Part shown: positions 54,924-62,570 of the stretch, in pieces
Layout: every line of letters starts with the position of its first letter
How positions within the stretch are numbered: position 1 is the stretch's first letter
Assembly (NCBI RefSeq): GCF_022835695.1
Contig: NZ_BQUV01000003.1
Coordinates: 248,001 to 312,000 of the forward strand
DNA length: 64,000 nucleotides
Source: Bradyrhizobium sp. Ce-3
GTDB lineage: Bacteria > Pseudomonadota > Alphaproteobacteria > Rhizobiales > Xanthobacteraceae
Direction of reading: 5' to 3'
Notes under the pieces: model-generated
What the model was told of the DNA's origin: nothing
What the model saw: the letters and a program-made list of their open reading frames with translations, nothing else
Databases searched by the model: none
Made by a program: the position numbers and the translations under genes

Positions 54924-55198
54924 GCTGCAAACACTAACCGATGCCGCGGATGATGGAAATTGCGCCCGTCCCCGTCAAAAGCCGCGCGGACCATACTTAC
55001 CGCGTCTAATCAAGTCAAGATTGCGTCGTAACCGCTTATTGCTTTGATTCTGCTGGTTTTATTTGAAGATATTCAAGGTCAGAGTGACGCAGTGTTCGCA
55101 GTGCAACAGCTTGCGTGGCATTGTGCGATGTTGCGTGGCTTTTCCTGCTCTGCTGGGATCAGCGAAAGTCCCGATCTCTCTTGCAGTCAAGGTTCCGC

Positions 55199-55840
55199 AT
55201 GGCGCGCCAGATCGACTACTACTTCTCGCTGCAATCGCCCTGGGCCTATATCGGCCACGAGGCCTTCGCGCGACTCGTAAGCACTTATGATCTCAAGGTA
55301 AATTACCGGCCCGTGCTGCTGGTCGATCTGTTCTCGGAAACCGGCGGACTGCCGCTCGCCAAGCGTCACCCGGTGCGGCAGCGCTACCGGATGATCGAGT
55401 TGCAGCGTTGGCGCGACAAGCGTGGGCTGAATTTTCATCTGCAGCCGGCCAACTGGCCGTTCAACGGGCGCCTTGCCGACGGCGTGGTGATTGCGCTGCT
55501 CGAGGCGGGTCTCGATCCCGAGCCGTTTTTGCAACGCGCCTATCCCGCGGTGTGGGAGCTTGAGCTCAATCTTGCCGATCCCGCGACGCTGGTGAAGCTC
55601 GCCGACGATGCCGGTCTGCCGGGCCGGCAGCTGGTCGAGCGTTCGGGCTCCGATGAGATCAGCGCGGCGTATGAGCAGAATCGGCAGAATGCATTGGAAG
55701 CCGATGTGTTCGGCTCGCCCGGATATGTGCTGGATGGCGAGGTGTTCTGGGGGCAGGACCGGATCGAATTGCTCGAAGACGCGTTGAAGTCGGGCCGCAA
55801 GCCCTATAGCTGTGTGGTCCAGGGGCAGCAATCAGGTTGA
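55199..55840 (+). CDS. 2-hydroxychromene-2-carboxylate isomerase-like (DsbA-fold) protein
   Basis: This 213-residue protein begins QIDYYFSLQSPWAYIGHEAF, with Ser13 where DsbA has its CxxC, and ends DVFGSPGYVLDGEVFWGQDRIELLEDAL, the pattern of glutathione-dependent HCCA isomerases (NahD-like, kappa-class GST). These isomerise a naphthalene-catabolic intermediate, but many relatives have other roles. Start: ATG at 55199 behind AAGG; a longer frame adds 28 unlikely residues. Confidence 0.85.
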   Translation: MARQIDYYFSLQSPWAYIGHEAFARLVSTYDLKVNYRPVLLVDLFSETGGLPLAKRHPVRQRYRMIELQRWRDKRGLNFHLQPANWPFNGRLADGVVIALLEAGLDPEPFLQRAYPAVWELELNLADPATLVKLADDAGLPGRQLVERSGSDEISAAYEQNRQNALEADVFGSPGYVLDGEVFWGQDRIELLEDALKSGRKPYSCVVQGQQSG

Positions 55841-55853
55841 GGCGGAGCAAGCC

Positions 55854-56363
55854 ATGCCCATCGCGATGTTGCCGTCGAAATTGTTCATCGCAATTGCCGC
55901 CGTCCTGATCGCAAGCGGCGCGGCGCGCGCCCAAACCACACCCGACACCGAGAACGGCCGCTACGCCCTGTCGCCGGCCGGCGATGGCTTCCTGCGGCTC
56001 GACACGCGTACCGGCGCGGTCTCGACCTGCACCAATTCCAGTGCCGGCTGGGCCTGTTACATGGTGCCCGACGAGCGGGCGGCGCTGGATGCCGAGATCG
56101 GGCGCCTGCAAGTTGACAACGACAGACTGAAGGGCGAGCTCGCCGCGCGCGCCCCGTCGGCCAAGACCGACGAGGCATTGCCGAAATCGGATCAGCTGAA
56201 GAAGGCGGAGCCGAAGGTCGCGGAGGGCGAGCGCAAGATCGAGATTCCGCTGCCGAGCGACCGCGACATGGACCGCATGATGTCGTTCCTGGAGCGGGCC
56301 TGGCGGCGGCTGATCGAGATGGCCAACCGCGTGCAGCGCGACGTCAATGGCGGCAAGATTTGA
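55854..56363 (+). CDS. Exported protein of unknown function (169 aa)
   Basis: The protein has a signal peptide (about 1-28, ending GAARAQ) and a small N-terminal domain with two Cys (STCTNSSAGWACYMVPDERAALDAEI). A coiled helix (IGRLQVDNDRLKGELAAR), a Lys/Glu-rich linker and a C-terminal helix (MDRMMSFLERAWRRLIEMANRVQRDV) follow. Start: ATG behind GGAG, 13 bases after the isomerase stop, so both may be co-transcribed. No family is recognised. Confidence 0.72.
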   Translation: MPIAMLPSKLFIAIAAVLIASGAARAQTTPDTENGRYALSPAGDGFLRLDTRTGAVSTCTNSSAGWACYMVPDERAALDAEIGRLQVDNDRLKGELAARAPSAKTDEALPKSDQLKKAEPKVAEGERKIEIPLPSDRDMDRMMSFLERAWRRLIEMANRVQRDVNGGKI

Positions 56364-56388
56364 GCTGACGTCGGCGCCGTCTCTACGG

Positions 56389-56513
56389 CGTCGTCCCGGC
56401 GAAAGCCGGGACCAATAACCGCCGCTGGGAGTTGGTTGGCTAAGCTGGCAGCTCCAAATCTTCGTTAACTGAGGGGCCGCGGTGTATGCGTCCCGGCCTT
56501 CGCCGGGACGACG
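56389..56513. repeat. Family A composite inverted repeat
   Basis: The left half begins CGTCGTCCCGGCGAAAGCC and the right half ends GGCCTTCGCCGGGACGACG. It lies just before yjbQ and supplies a false upstream ATG to that frame. Confidence 0.85.
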
Positions 56514-56529
56514 TGTTGAGAGACCGCAG

Positions 56530-57003
56530 ATGAATTCAGCGAGAACCACGTCCCGCACTTCGCCATCTTCCATCGCGGCGACCAGCATCGTGTCGTCACG
56601 CCTGACGGTCGAAACGTCGGGCGCCGGCTTCACCGACATCACGCGCGAGGTCGCCAAATTCCTGCGCGAGGTGCGCGCCGGCGAGGGCGCGGTGACGCTG
56701 TTCATCCGTCACACCTCGGCTTCGCTGACGATCCAGGAGAATGCCGATCCGACGGTGCTGCTCGACCTGATGACGGCGCTCGATCGGGCGGCGCCCGAAC
56801 ACGGCGGCTGGCGTCACGACGCCGAAGGCCCCGACGACATGCCGGCGCACATCAAGACCATGCTGACGGCGACCTCGCTGCAGGTCCCCGTGCTCGACGG
56901 CGAGATGGCGCTCGGCACCTGGCAGGGCATCTATCTGATCGAGCATCGTGCCCGTCCGCACCGGCGCGAGATCGTGCTGCAATTCATCGGCGCCACGCGC
57001 TGA
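56530..57003 (+). CDS. YjbQ/UPF0047 family protein
   Basis: This 157-residue protein has the YjbQ signature: FIRHTSASLTIQENADPTVLLDL, DDMPAHIKTML and LGTWQGIYLIEHRARPHRREIVL. The conserved His and Glu residues form a metal-binding site; some members have thiamin phosphate synthase activity. Start: ATG at 56530, just downstream of a family A repeat. Confidence 0.87.
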   Translation: MNSARTTSRTSPSSIAATSIVSSRLTVETSGAGFTDITREVAKFLREVRAGEGAVTLFIRHTSASLTIQENADPTVLLDLMTALDRAAPEHGGWRHDAEGPDDMPAHIKTMLTATSLQVPVLDGEMALGTWQGIYLIEHRARPHRREIVLQFIGATR

Positions 57004-57035
57004 CGCGCAGCGCCTCGCTTTCAAGGCCCGGCTGC

Positions 57036-57073
57036 CAAAACGACATCGGCCGCGGATCGCTCCGCGGCCGATG
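57036..57073. terminator. Terminator between yjbQ and the convergent MFS gene
   Basis: A perfect 13-bp stem (CATCGGCCGCGGA/TCCGCGGCCGATG) has a four-base loop. On the minus strand it is followed by TCGTTTTGG, favouring termination of the MFS transcript; the plus-strand tail is weaker. Confidence 0.7.
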
Positions 57074-57096
57074 CATTTGATTGCGGTGTCGACTGG

Positions 57097-58761
57097 TCAG
57101 GTCTTGGTGATGTCGACGTCCTTGGTTTCCGGAATGAACAGCGCGCCGACCACGACGGTGATTGCGGCGAAGATGACCGGATACCAGAGACCGGAGTAGA
57201 TATCGCCGGTCGAGGCGGTGATCGCGAACGCGGTCGCCGGGAGCAGGCCGCCGAACCAGCCGTTGCCGATGTGATAGGGCAGCGACATCGAGGTGTAGCG
57301 GATGCGGGTCGGGAACAGCTCGACCAGCATGGCGGCAATCGGGCCGTAGACCATGGTGACGTACAGCACCAGGATGAACAGCAGGCCGATGACCGAGGCC
57401 ACCTGCGGACGGAAGACGTCGAACGGGTGCGACATCTTCACGATGCCGGCGTCACCCGGCTTCGGATAGCCCGCCGCCTGCGCCGCCGCGAGGATTGCGG
57501 GGTTCGACGTCTTGGCGTCCGTGTACGGCACTTCCTTGTCGTTGATCAGGACTTTCACCGGCGAGCCGGCCGGGCCCGGTACCGTCGAATATTTCACCGA
57601 CGATTGGGCGAGGAAGGCGCGGGCGGTGTCGCAAGGCGCGGTGAAGACGCGGGTGCCGACCGGGTTGAACAGATCGCCGCAGCCTGCGGGATCCGCAACC
57701 ACCTGCACCTTGACCGTCTCATAGGCCTTCTCCAATGCCGGATTGGCGTTGGTCGTGATCATCTTGAAGATCGGGAACAGCGTGAGTGCGCCGATCAGGC
57801 AGCCCGCCAGGATGATAGGCTTGCGGCCGATCTTGTCCGACAGCGCGCCGAACACCAGGAAGAAGCCGGTGCCGAGCAGCAGCGACCAGGCGATCAGCAG
57901 GTTGGCGGTATAACCGTCGACCTTCAGGATCGATTGCAGGAAGAACAGCGCGTAGAACTGGCCCGTGTACCAGATCACCGCCTGGCCCATGGTCAGGCCG
58001 AGCAGCGCGAGGATCACGATCTTGGCGTTGCTCCAGGTCGCGAAGGCCTCGGTCAGCGGCGCCTTGGAAGTCTTGCCCTCGTCCTTCATCCGCTGGAACA
58101 CCGGCGATTCGTTCAGCCGCAGCCGGATCCAGACCGAGATGCCGAGCAGCAGCACCGACACCAGGAACGGAATCCGCCAGCCCCACTCCGCGAAGTCCTT
58201 TTCGCCGGTGATGGTTCGGGTGAACAGGATCACCAGCAGCGACAGGAACAGCCCGAGCGTGGCCGTGGTCTGGATGAACGAGGTGTAGTAGCCGCGCTTG
58301 CCGGGCGGCGCATGCTCGGCGACATAGGTCGCCGCACCGCCATATTCGCCACCGAGGGCGAGGCCCTGCAGCAGGCGGAGCGAGATCAGGATGATCGGCG
58401 CCGCGATGCCGATGGTCTTGGCGTTGGGCAACAGGCCGACGATGAAGGTCGACAGGCCCATGATCAGGATGGTGACGAGGAAGGTGTATTTGCGGCCGAC
58501 GATATCGCCGACCCGGCCGAACACGATCGCGCCGAACGGGCGGACCAGGAAGCCCGCGGCGAACGCCAGCAACGCGAAGATATCGCGGGTGGCGGGCGGA
58601 TAGTCGGAGAAGAACTGCGCGCCGATGATGCCGGCCAGCGAACCGTAGAGATAGAAGTCGTACCACTCGAACACGGTGCCGAGCGACGACGCGAGGATGA
58701 CGAACCGTTCATCCTTCGTCATGCCGGCGGGCCGTGCCGAAGTTGCAGTCATAGTGGACAT
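57097..58761 (-). CDS. MFS metabolite:H+ symporter (MHS family)
   Basis: This 554-residue protein has 12 membrane helices and the MHS pattern SSLGTVFEWYDFYLYGSL with the A-motif GRVGDIVGRKYTF and RLLQGLALGGEYGGAATYVAEHAPPGKRG. The family imports organic acids, proline/betaine or shikimate with protons. A large extra loop of about 110 residues between helices 8 and 9 carries two Cys (DPAGCGDLFNPVGTRVFTAPCDTARAF). Start: ATG with a tandem upstream region; the transcript ends at the hairpin 57036-57073. Confidence 0.9.
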   Translation of the reverse strand: MSTMTATSARPAGMTKDERFVILASSLGTVFEWYDFYLYGSLAGIIGAQFFSDYPPATRDIFALLAFAAGFLVRPFGAIVFGRVGDIVGRKYTFLVTILIMGLSTFIVGLLPNAKTIGIAAPIILISLRLLQGLALGGEYGGAATYVAEHAPPGKRGYYTSFIQTTATLGLFLSLLVILFTRTITGEKDFAEWGWRIPFLVSVLLLGISVWIRLRLNESPVFQRMKDEGKTSKAPLTEAFATWSNAKIVILALLGLTMGQAVIWYTGQFYALFFLQSILKVDGYTANLLIAWSLLLGTGFFLVFGALSDKIGRKPIILAGCLIGALTLFPIFKMITTNANPALEKAYETVKVQVVADPAGCGDLFNPVGTRVFTAPCDTARAFLAQSSVKYSTVPGPAGSPVKVLINDKEVPYTDAKTSNPAILAAAQAAGYPKPGDAGIVKMSHPFDVFRPQVASVIGLLFILVLYVTMVYGPIAAMLVELFPTRIRYTSMSLPYHIGNGWFGGLLPATAFAITASTGDIYSGLWYPVIFAAITVVVGALFIPETKDVDITKT

Positions 58762-58992
58762 CTGGATTGCTCCCCCCGAATTATTGCTGCCATGCTCGCC
58801 CCCGGCTGGCGGGTTAGGCCCGAATGGGTCCTAGGCTTGGTTTGAGGGTAACATCGCAGTGAAACCCGCCCCAATAAGACTTTTGGCTTTTGCACGCTTG
58901 AACTTATCTTCAGAGGCGAGAGCAGGATGGAACGCCCCCGCGTGCGCCTGTTGCGGCGCACAAGCTAGGCGGGTTAACTGCGTTGGCATCTG

Positions 58993-59017
58993 GTATTATC
59001 AAGCGCTTGCGTGATAC
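58993..59017. promoter_or_regulatory. Palindrome before the LuxR-type regulator gene
   Basis: CAAGCGCTTG (59000-59009) is a perfect 10-bp palindrome flanked by GTAT and ATAC, in an AT-richer part of the 315-bp gap 58762-59076. It may be an operator. No gene was found in that gap. Confidence 0.35.
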
Positions 59018-59076
59018 TGCCGCGCGAGCGACAACCGAGCGACGCGGGTTTGCCAAAGCCCGCTTGTGGGACTGAG

Positions 59077-59751
59077 ATGACTGCTGCTGCCAATACTCAT
59101 CTTGTCATCGCCGACGACCATCCGCTGTTCCGCGATGCGTTGCGCCAGGCGGTGTCGAGCGTTGTGAGTTCGGCCACGATCAGCGAGGCTGGATCGTTCG
59201 AGGACCTGACCGCGCTGCTGGAACAGGACTCCGAGGTCGACCTGATCCTGCTCGACCTGAGCATGCCGGGGATCAGTGGCTTCTCCGGCCTGATCTATCT
59301 GCGGGCCCAGTATCCAGCGATCCCGGTGGTGATCGTCTCCGCCAGCGACGATGCCGGGACGATCCGCCGCTCGCTCGACTTCGGCGCGTCCGGCTTCATC
59401 CCCAAGCGCTTCGGCGTCGAGACGTTGCGCGATGCCATCATGAAGGTGATGGAGGGCGACGTCTGGGTTCCGCCGGACACCGATCTGTCGGCGGCCGGCG
59501 ATCCCGACATGACCCGGCTGCGCGACCGCCTGGTGACGCTGACCCCGCAACAGGTGCGGGTGCTGATGATGCTGTCGGAGGGGCTGCTCAACAAGCAGAT
59601 CGCCTACGAGCTCGGCGTCTCCGAAGCCACCATCAAGGCCCACGTCTCCGCCATCCTGCAGAAGCTCGGCGTCGAAAGCCGCACCCAAGCCGTGATCGCC
59701 GCCGCCAAGATCGCCGGCGGCCAATGGCGCCAGGGCACGCCGTCGAGCTGA
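59077..59751 (+). CDS. LuxR/NarL-type response regulator
   Basis: This 224-residue protein has a receiver domain with the acidic pair Asp13/Asp14 (IADDHPLFRDAL), phospho-acceptor Asp60 (LLDLSMPGISG) and switch Lys in ASGFIPKRFG. The C-terminal LuxR helix-turn-helix reads LTPQQVRVLMMLSEGLLNKQIAYELGVSEATIKAHVSAILQKLGV. No kinase is adjacent; a hybrid histidine kinase lies 3 kb away. It resembles ErdR/AgmR-type regulators of alcohol metabolism in sequence style, which is a loose suggestion. Start: ATG at 59077. Confidence 0.88.
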   Translation: MTAAANTHLVIADDHPLFRDALRQAVSSVVSSATISEAGSFEDLTALLEQDSEVDLILLDLSMPGISGFSGLIYLRAQYPAIPVVIVSASDDAGTIRRSLDFGASGFIPKRFGVETLRDAIMKVMEGDVWVPPDTDLSAAGDPDMTRLRDRLVTLTPQQVRVLMMLSEGLLNKQIAYELGVSEATIKAHVSAILQKLGVESRTQAVIAAAKIAGGQWRQGTPSS

Positions 59752-59752
59752 C

Positions 59753-60388
59753 TCACGCGGCCGGCATCACCCGGTACGCGCAGCGCCGCGCGCCGGCCAG
59801 GATATGATCGACGCGCTCGACCACGACGTCGCTGCCCAGCACGGCGCGAAACACCGCAAGTTCGGAGCGGCAGAGGCCCTGACAGGCTGCCGCCGCCGCG
59901 CAGATCGGGCAGTGGTCCTCGATCAGCAGAAAGCCGCCGGCGTCCCTGACCACGCTCGCCATGTAGCCTTCCCGGCTCCTGATCCGGGCGAGCGCCGTGA
60001 GCTTCCGTCGGAGTGAACCCGCCGTTCCGACCGCCTTGCGGTAGTCGGCGATACTGACGCGTTCGCGATGCGCGATCAGCGTCTCCAGGCCGCGCTCGCC
60101 AAACACCTCATGCATCGACCGCAGCAGATCAAGCGTGAGGTCGGAATGGCGGTCGGGGAAGCGCGCGTGGCCGCGCGCCGTCAGACGCCAATACTTCCGC
60201 GGCCGCCCGCGCCCTTCGCGTTCATCGCCGCTTTCGACGAGGCCTGCCGCTTCGAGCTTGACGAGATGCTGGCGCACACCGGCAGGCGTCATGTCCAGCC
60301 GCGCGCCGACGCCGGCGGCCGTCTGCGGGCCGCGCGTCTTCAGTTCGAACAGGATGCGATCCTGGCTGTTTGCGTCGTCTTGACTCAT
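59753..60388 (-). CDS. SufR-like winged-helix repressor with a cysteine cluster
   Basis: This 211-residue protein has an N-terminal ArsR/DeoR-type winged helix (TAAGVGARLDMTPAGVRQHLVKLEAAGLV) and a C-terminal domain with Cys160, Cys163, Cys169, Cys173 and Cys203 in HCPICAAAAACQGLCRSEL and RRCAYRV. The spacing matches SufR-type regulators that bind an iron-sulfur cluster. It diverges from an MFS transporter gene over a 30-bp inverted repeat and probably represses it. No suf genes are in the window, so it is unlikely to be the suf regulator itself. Confidence 0.8.
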   Translation of the reverse strand: MSQDDANSQDRILFELKTRGPQTAAGVGARLDMTPAGVRQHLVKLEAAGLVESGDEREGRGRPRKYWRLTARGHARFPDRHSDLTLDLLRSMHEVFGERGLETLIAHRERVSIADYRKAVGTAGSLRRKLTALARIRSREGYMASVVRDAGGFLLIEDHCPICAAAAACQGLCRSELAVFRAVLGSDVVVERVDHILAGARRCAYRVMPAA

Positions 60389-60393
60389 CGGCC

Positions 60394-60423
60394 TATTTTA
60401 GAAACAAGATGCTATCTAAAATA
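60394..60423. promoter_or_regulatory. Operator between the SufR-like gene and the MFS gene
   Basis: Perfect 9-bp arms TATTTTAGA (60394-60402) and TCTAAAATA (60415-60423) are separated by 12 bases. This AT-rich inverted repeat stands out in a GC-rich region, six bases from the repressor start codon. Confidence 0.65.
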
Positions 60424-60483
60424 ACCGGAAATCGCCGCCGCGGGCAACTGCCTTGGCGCCAGTCCGGAAGGAGAAACTCCGAC

Positions 60484-61914
60484 ATGGAGCGACAAGAAGT
60501 CCGCGAGGGGTGGCGATCGCTGCTCAGGCGCGAATGGATCCCGACGCTCACCATCCTGCTCGGCGGCGTGCTGCTGCAATCCATGAACGTGCTGATGCTG
60601 ACGACGGTGCTGCCGTCCATCGTCGGCGAACTCGGCGGCGTCGCCATGCTGAGCTGGCCGACCACGGCCTATCTGGCATCCTCCATCGTCGCGGCCAGCT
60701 GCGTCGGCGTGCTGTCGACCGCACTCGGCGCACGGCAGGTCTACTGTGTGGGCGTTGCGATCTTCGGCATCGGAGCCGTGTTGTGTTCGCTGGCGCCGGC
60801 GATGGGCTGGATCGTGGCCGGACGGTTGATCCAGGGATTCGGCGGCGGCCTGGAGGCTGCCGTCGCCTATGTTCTGGTGCGCGGCACCTTTCCGGAGCAC
60901 ATCTGGTCGCGTGCGATCGCGCTGATGTCGACGAGCTGGAGCCTGTCGGTGCTGATCGGCCCGCTGGTCGGCGGGATGTTCGCGCATTTCGCCAGCTGGC
61001 GCGGTGCCTTTGTCGCCAGCGCCACGATCGCCGCCGTGCTGGCGGCCGCAGCTTTCTTCGTGCTGCCGCCGGTGACGGCGGCCAAGCCTGCATCCTCGGC
61101 GCGGGTACCGATCGGCCGTGTCGCGCTGATCTGTCTCGCCATCGCCGCGACGTCAGCCACCTCGGCCGTCGGATCGTCATTTTTGAAGCTCGGCCTGATC
61201 GTCACGGCGATCGTCTCGTTTGCCGCGATGCTGCGGCTTGACCGCCTGGCGTCACGGCGGCTGCTGCCCAGTGATGCGTTCTCCTGGCGCACCGGCACCG
61301 GCGTCGGTCTGTGGCTTGCGCTGCTGCTCTGCATCACCTTCAGCCCGCTGCAGATCTACGTGCCGATGTTCCTGCAGCAATTGCATGGCTTCGATCCGCT
61401 CTCGGCCGGCTTCACCGTCGCCTGCGCTTCGCTGGGCTGGAGCGCCGCCTCGCTGCTGACGGCCGGAGCGTCGGCTCGCCGGGCCGAGGGCCTGATGCTG
61501 ACCGGTCCTGCGATCATGGCAGCGAGTCTTGCCGCGATCGGGTGGCTTGGCTCGGACGGCGCGGCGTCGATCATCCTGCTGGTTGTGGCGATCGCGATAC
61601 TGGGAGCAGGTATCGGCCAGTGCTGGCCCCTCGTCGCACATCGGGTCATGGACAGTGCCAAGGCGGGCGACGAGGTGGTCGCGGCCTCGTCGGTGCCGAC
61701 GATCCAGCAGATGGGCTTTGCGTTCGGTGCTGCGATCGCAGGCCTGATCGCGAATGCCAGTGGCCTGTCGGCTGCGATCGCCGACGCGACGATGGCGCGC
61801 GCCGCCTTCTGGGTGCCGGCGAGCTTCGTGGTGCCGGCCCTGCTCGCCGTTGCGGCCGCGCTTCGTTTGCGGGTCTTGCGCCGGCCGCGAGCCGATCGAT
61901 CGCCGTCACCATGA
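60484..61914 (+). CDS. MFS efflux transporter (DHA-type)
   Basis: This 476-residue protein has about 12-14 membrane helices. It shows drug:H+ antiporter features: MLTTVLPSIVGELGG near the first helix, GARQVYCVGVAIFGIGAVLCSLAP in the A-motif region, and the motif C-like SVLIGPLVGGMFAHFASWRGAFV. It probably exports a small molecule under control of the divergent SufR-like repressor. Start: ATG behind GGAAGGAG. Confidence 0.85.
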   Translation: MERQEVREGWRSLLRREWIPTLTILLGGVLLQSMNVLMLTTVLPSIVGELGGVAMLSWPTTAYLASSIVAASCVGVLSTALGARQVYCVGVAIFGIGAVLCSLAPAMGWIVAGRLIQGFGGGLEAAVAYVLVRGTFPEHIWSRAIALMSTSWSLSVLIGPLVGGMFAHFASWRGAFVASATIAAVLAAAAFFVLPPVTAAKPASSARVPIGRVALICLAIAATSATSAVGSSFLKLGLIVTAIVSFAAMLRLDRLASRRLLPSDAFSWRTGTGVGLWLALLLCITFSPLQIYVPMFLQQLHGFDPLSAGFTVACASLGWSAASLLTAGASARRAEGLMLTGPAIMAASLAAIGWLGSDGAASIILLVVAIAILGAGIGQCWPLVAHRVMDSAKAGDEVVAASSVPTIQQMGFAFGAAIAGLIANASGLSAAIADATMARAAFWVPASFVVPALLAVAAALRLRVLRRPRADRSPSP

Positions 61915-61935
61915 CGTACTGCGGTTATTGTTTTC

Positions 61936-62424
61936 TCATGTCGAAGCCGATCCCGCGTCGGACGCGGCGAGCGGATCGGGTCCATATCTGTTCGGTCCAG
62001 CGGTGCCGGGAAGGCAGCCGAGTTCGACAACCGCCCAGACGCTGATCGCGGTAGAGATGAGGCTGGCGATGCGAATTGATCCAGTCGCCCCGCCGATCGT
62101 TCCAATGATGGCCGGCCCCAAATAAAACGGCAGAAGCCACCGCCCGCTCTTGCCGCGATCGTGCAGGCGCTTGATACCAACGGCGATCGCCGAAAGGATC
62201 GACAGAGCGCCGGCGACAAAGACAACAGCCACTCCTGCGATCCATGCGAGGGAGGACAGCCATCCAACGAGAACAAGTGCTGCCCAAATCGCTATGGGAA
62301 TAAGAATCCACACAAGCGCGGCCAGCCAGAACTTTCTGCGTTCGATTCGGCCATCAAACGTGAAAAGCAAATCGCGCAGCGTCTCTCGACCATCGGGCGT
62401 GAAAACCAAATCATCGAGCGTCAT
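61936..62424 (-). CDS. DUF805 membrane protein
   Basis: This 162-residue protein has a short cytoplasmic start, the DUF805 opening LLFTFDGRIERRKFWLAAL and the signature GIKRLHDRGKSGRWLLPFYLGP, with four hydrophobic segments. Function of the family is unknown. Start: ATG at 62424 preceded by GGAGGAA; an upstream ATG at 62445 lacks a site. It converges on the MFS gene. Confidence 0.85.
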   Translation of the reverse strand: MTLDDLVFTPDGRETLRDLLFTFDGRIERRKFWLAALVWILIPIAIWAALVLVGWLSSLAWIAGVAVVFVAGALSILSAIAVGIKRLHDRGKSGRWLLPFYLGPAIIGTIGGATGSIRIASLISTAISVWAVVELGCLPGTAGPNRYGPDPLAASDAGSAST

Positions 62425-62570
62425 AAATTCCTCCGTGGATCCCATCGGTCGGGATTCGGTAACGAATCTACGTGCTCTTTGCTCTCAGCACAATCTGTGC
62501 GCGATTTCGTCGCGGCCGGTCAGCGCTGAGTGATGCCTTGCCCGTTCGCAGGCGCGCCCGCGGCACTCAG

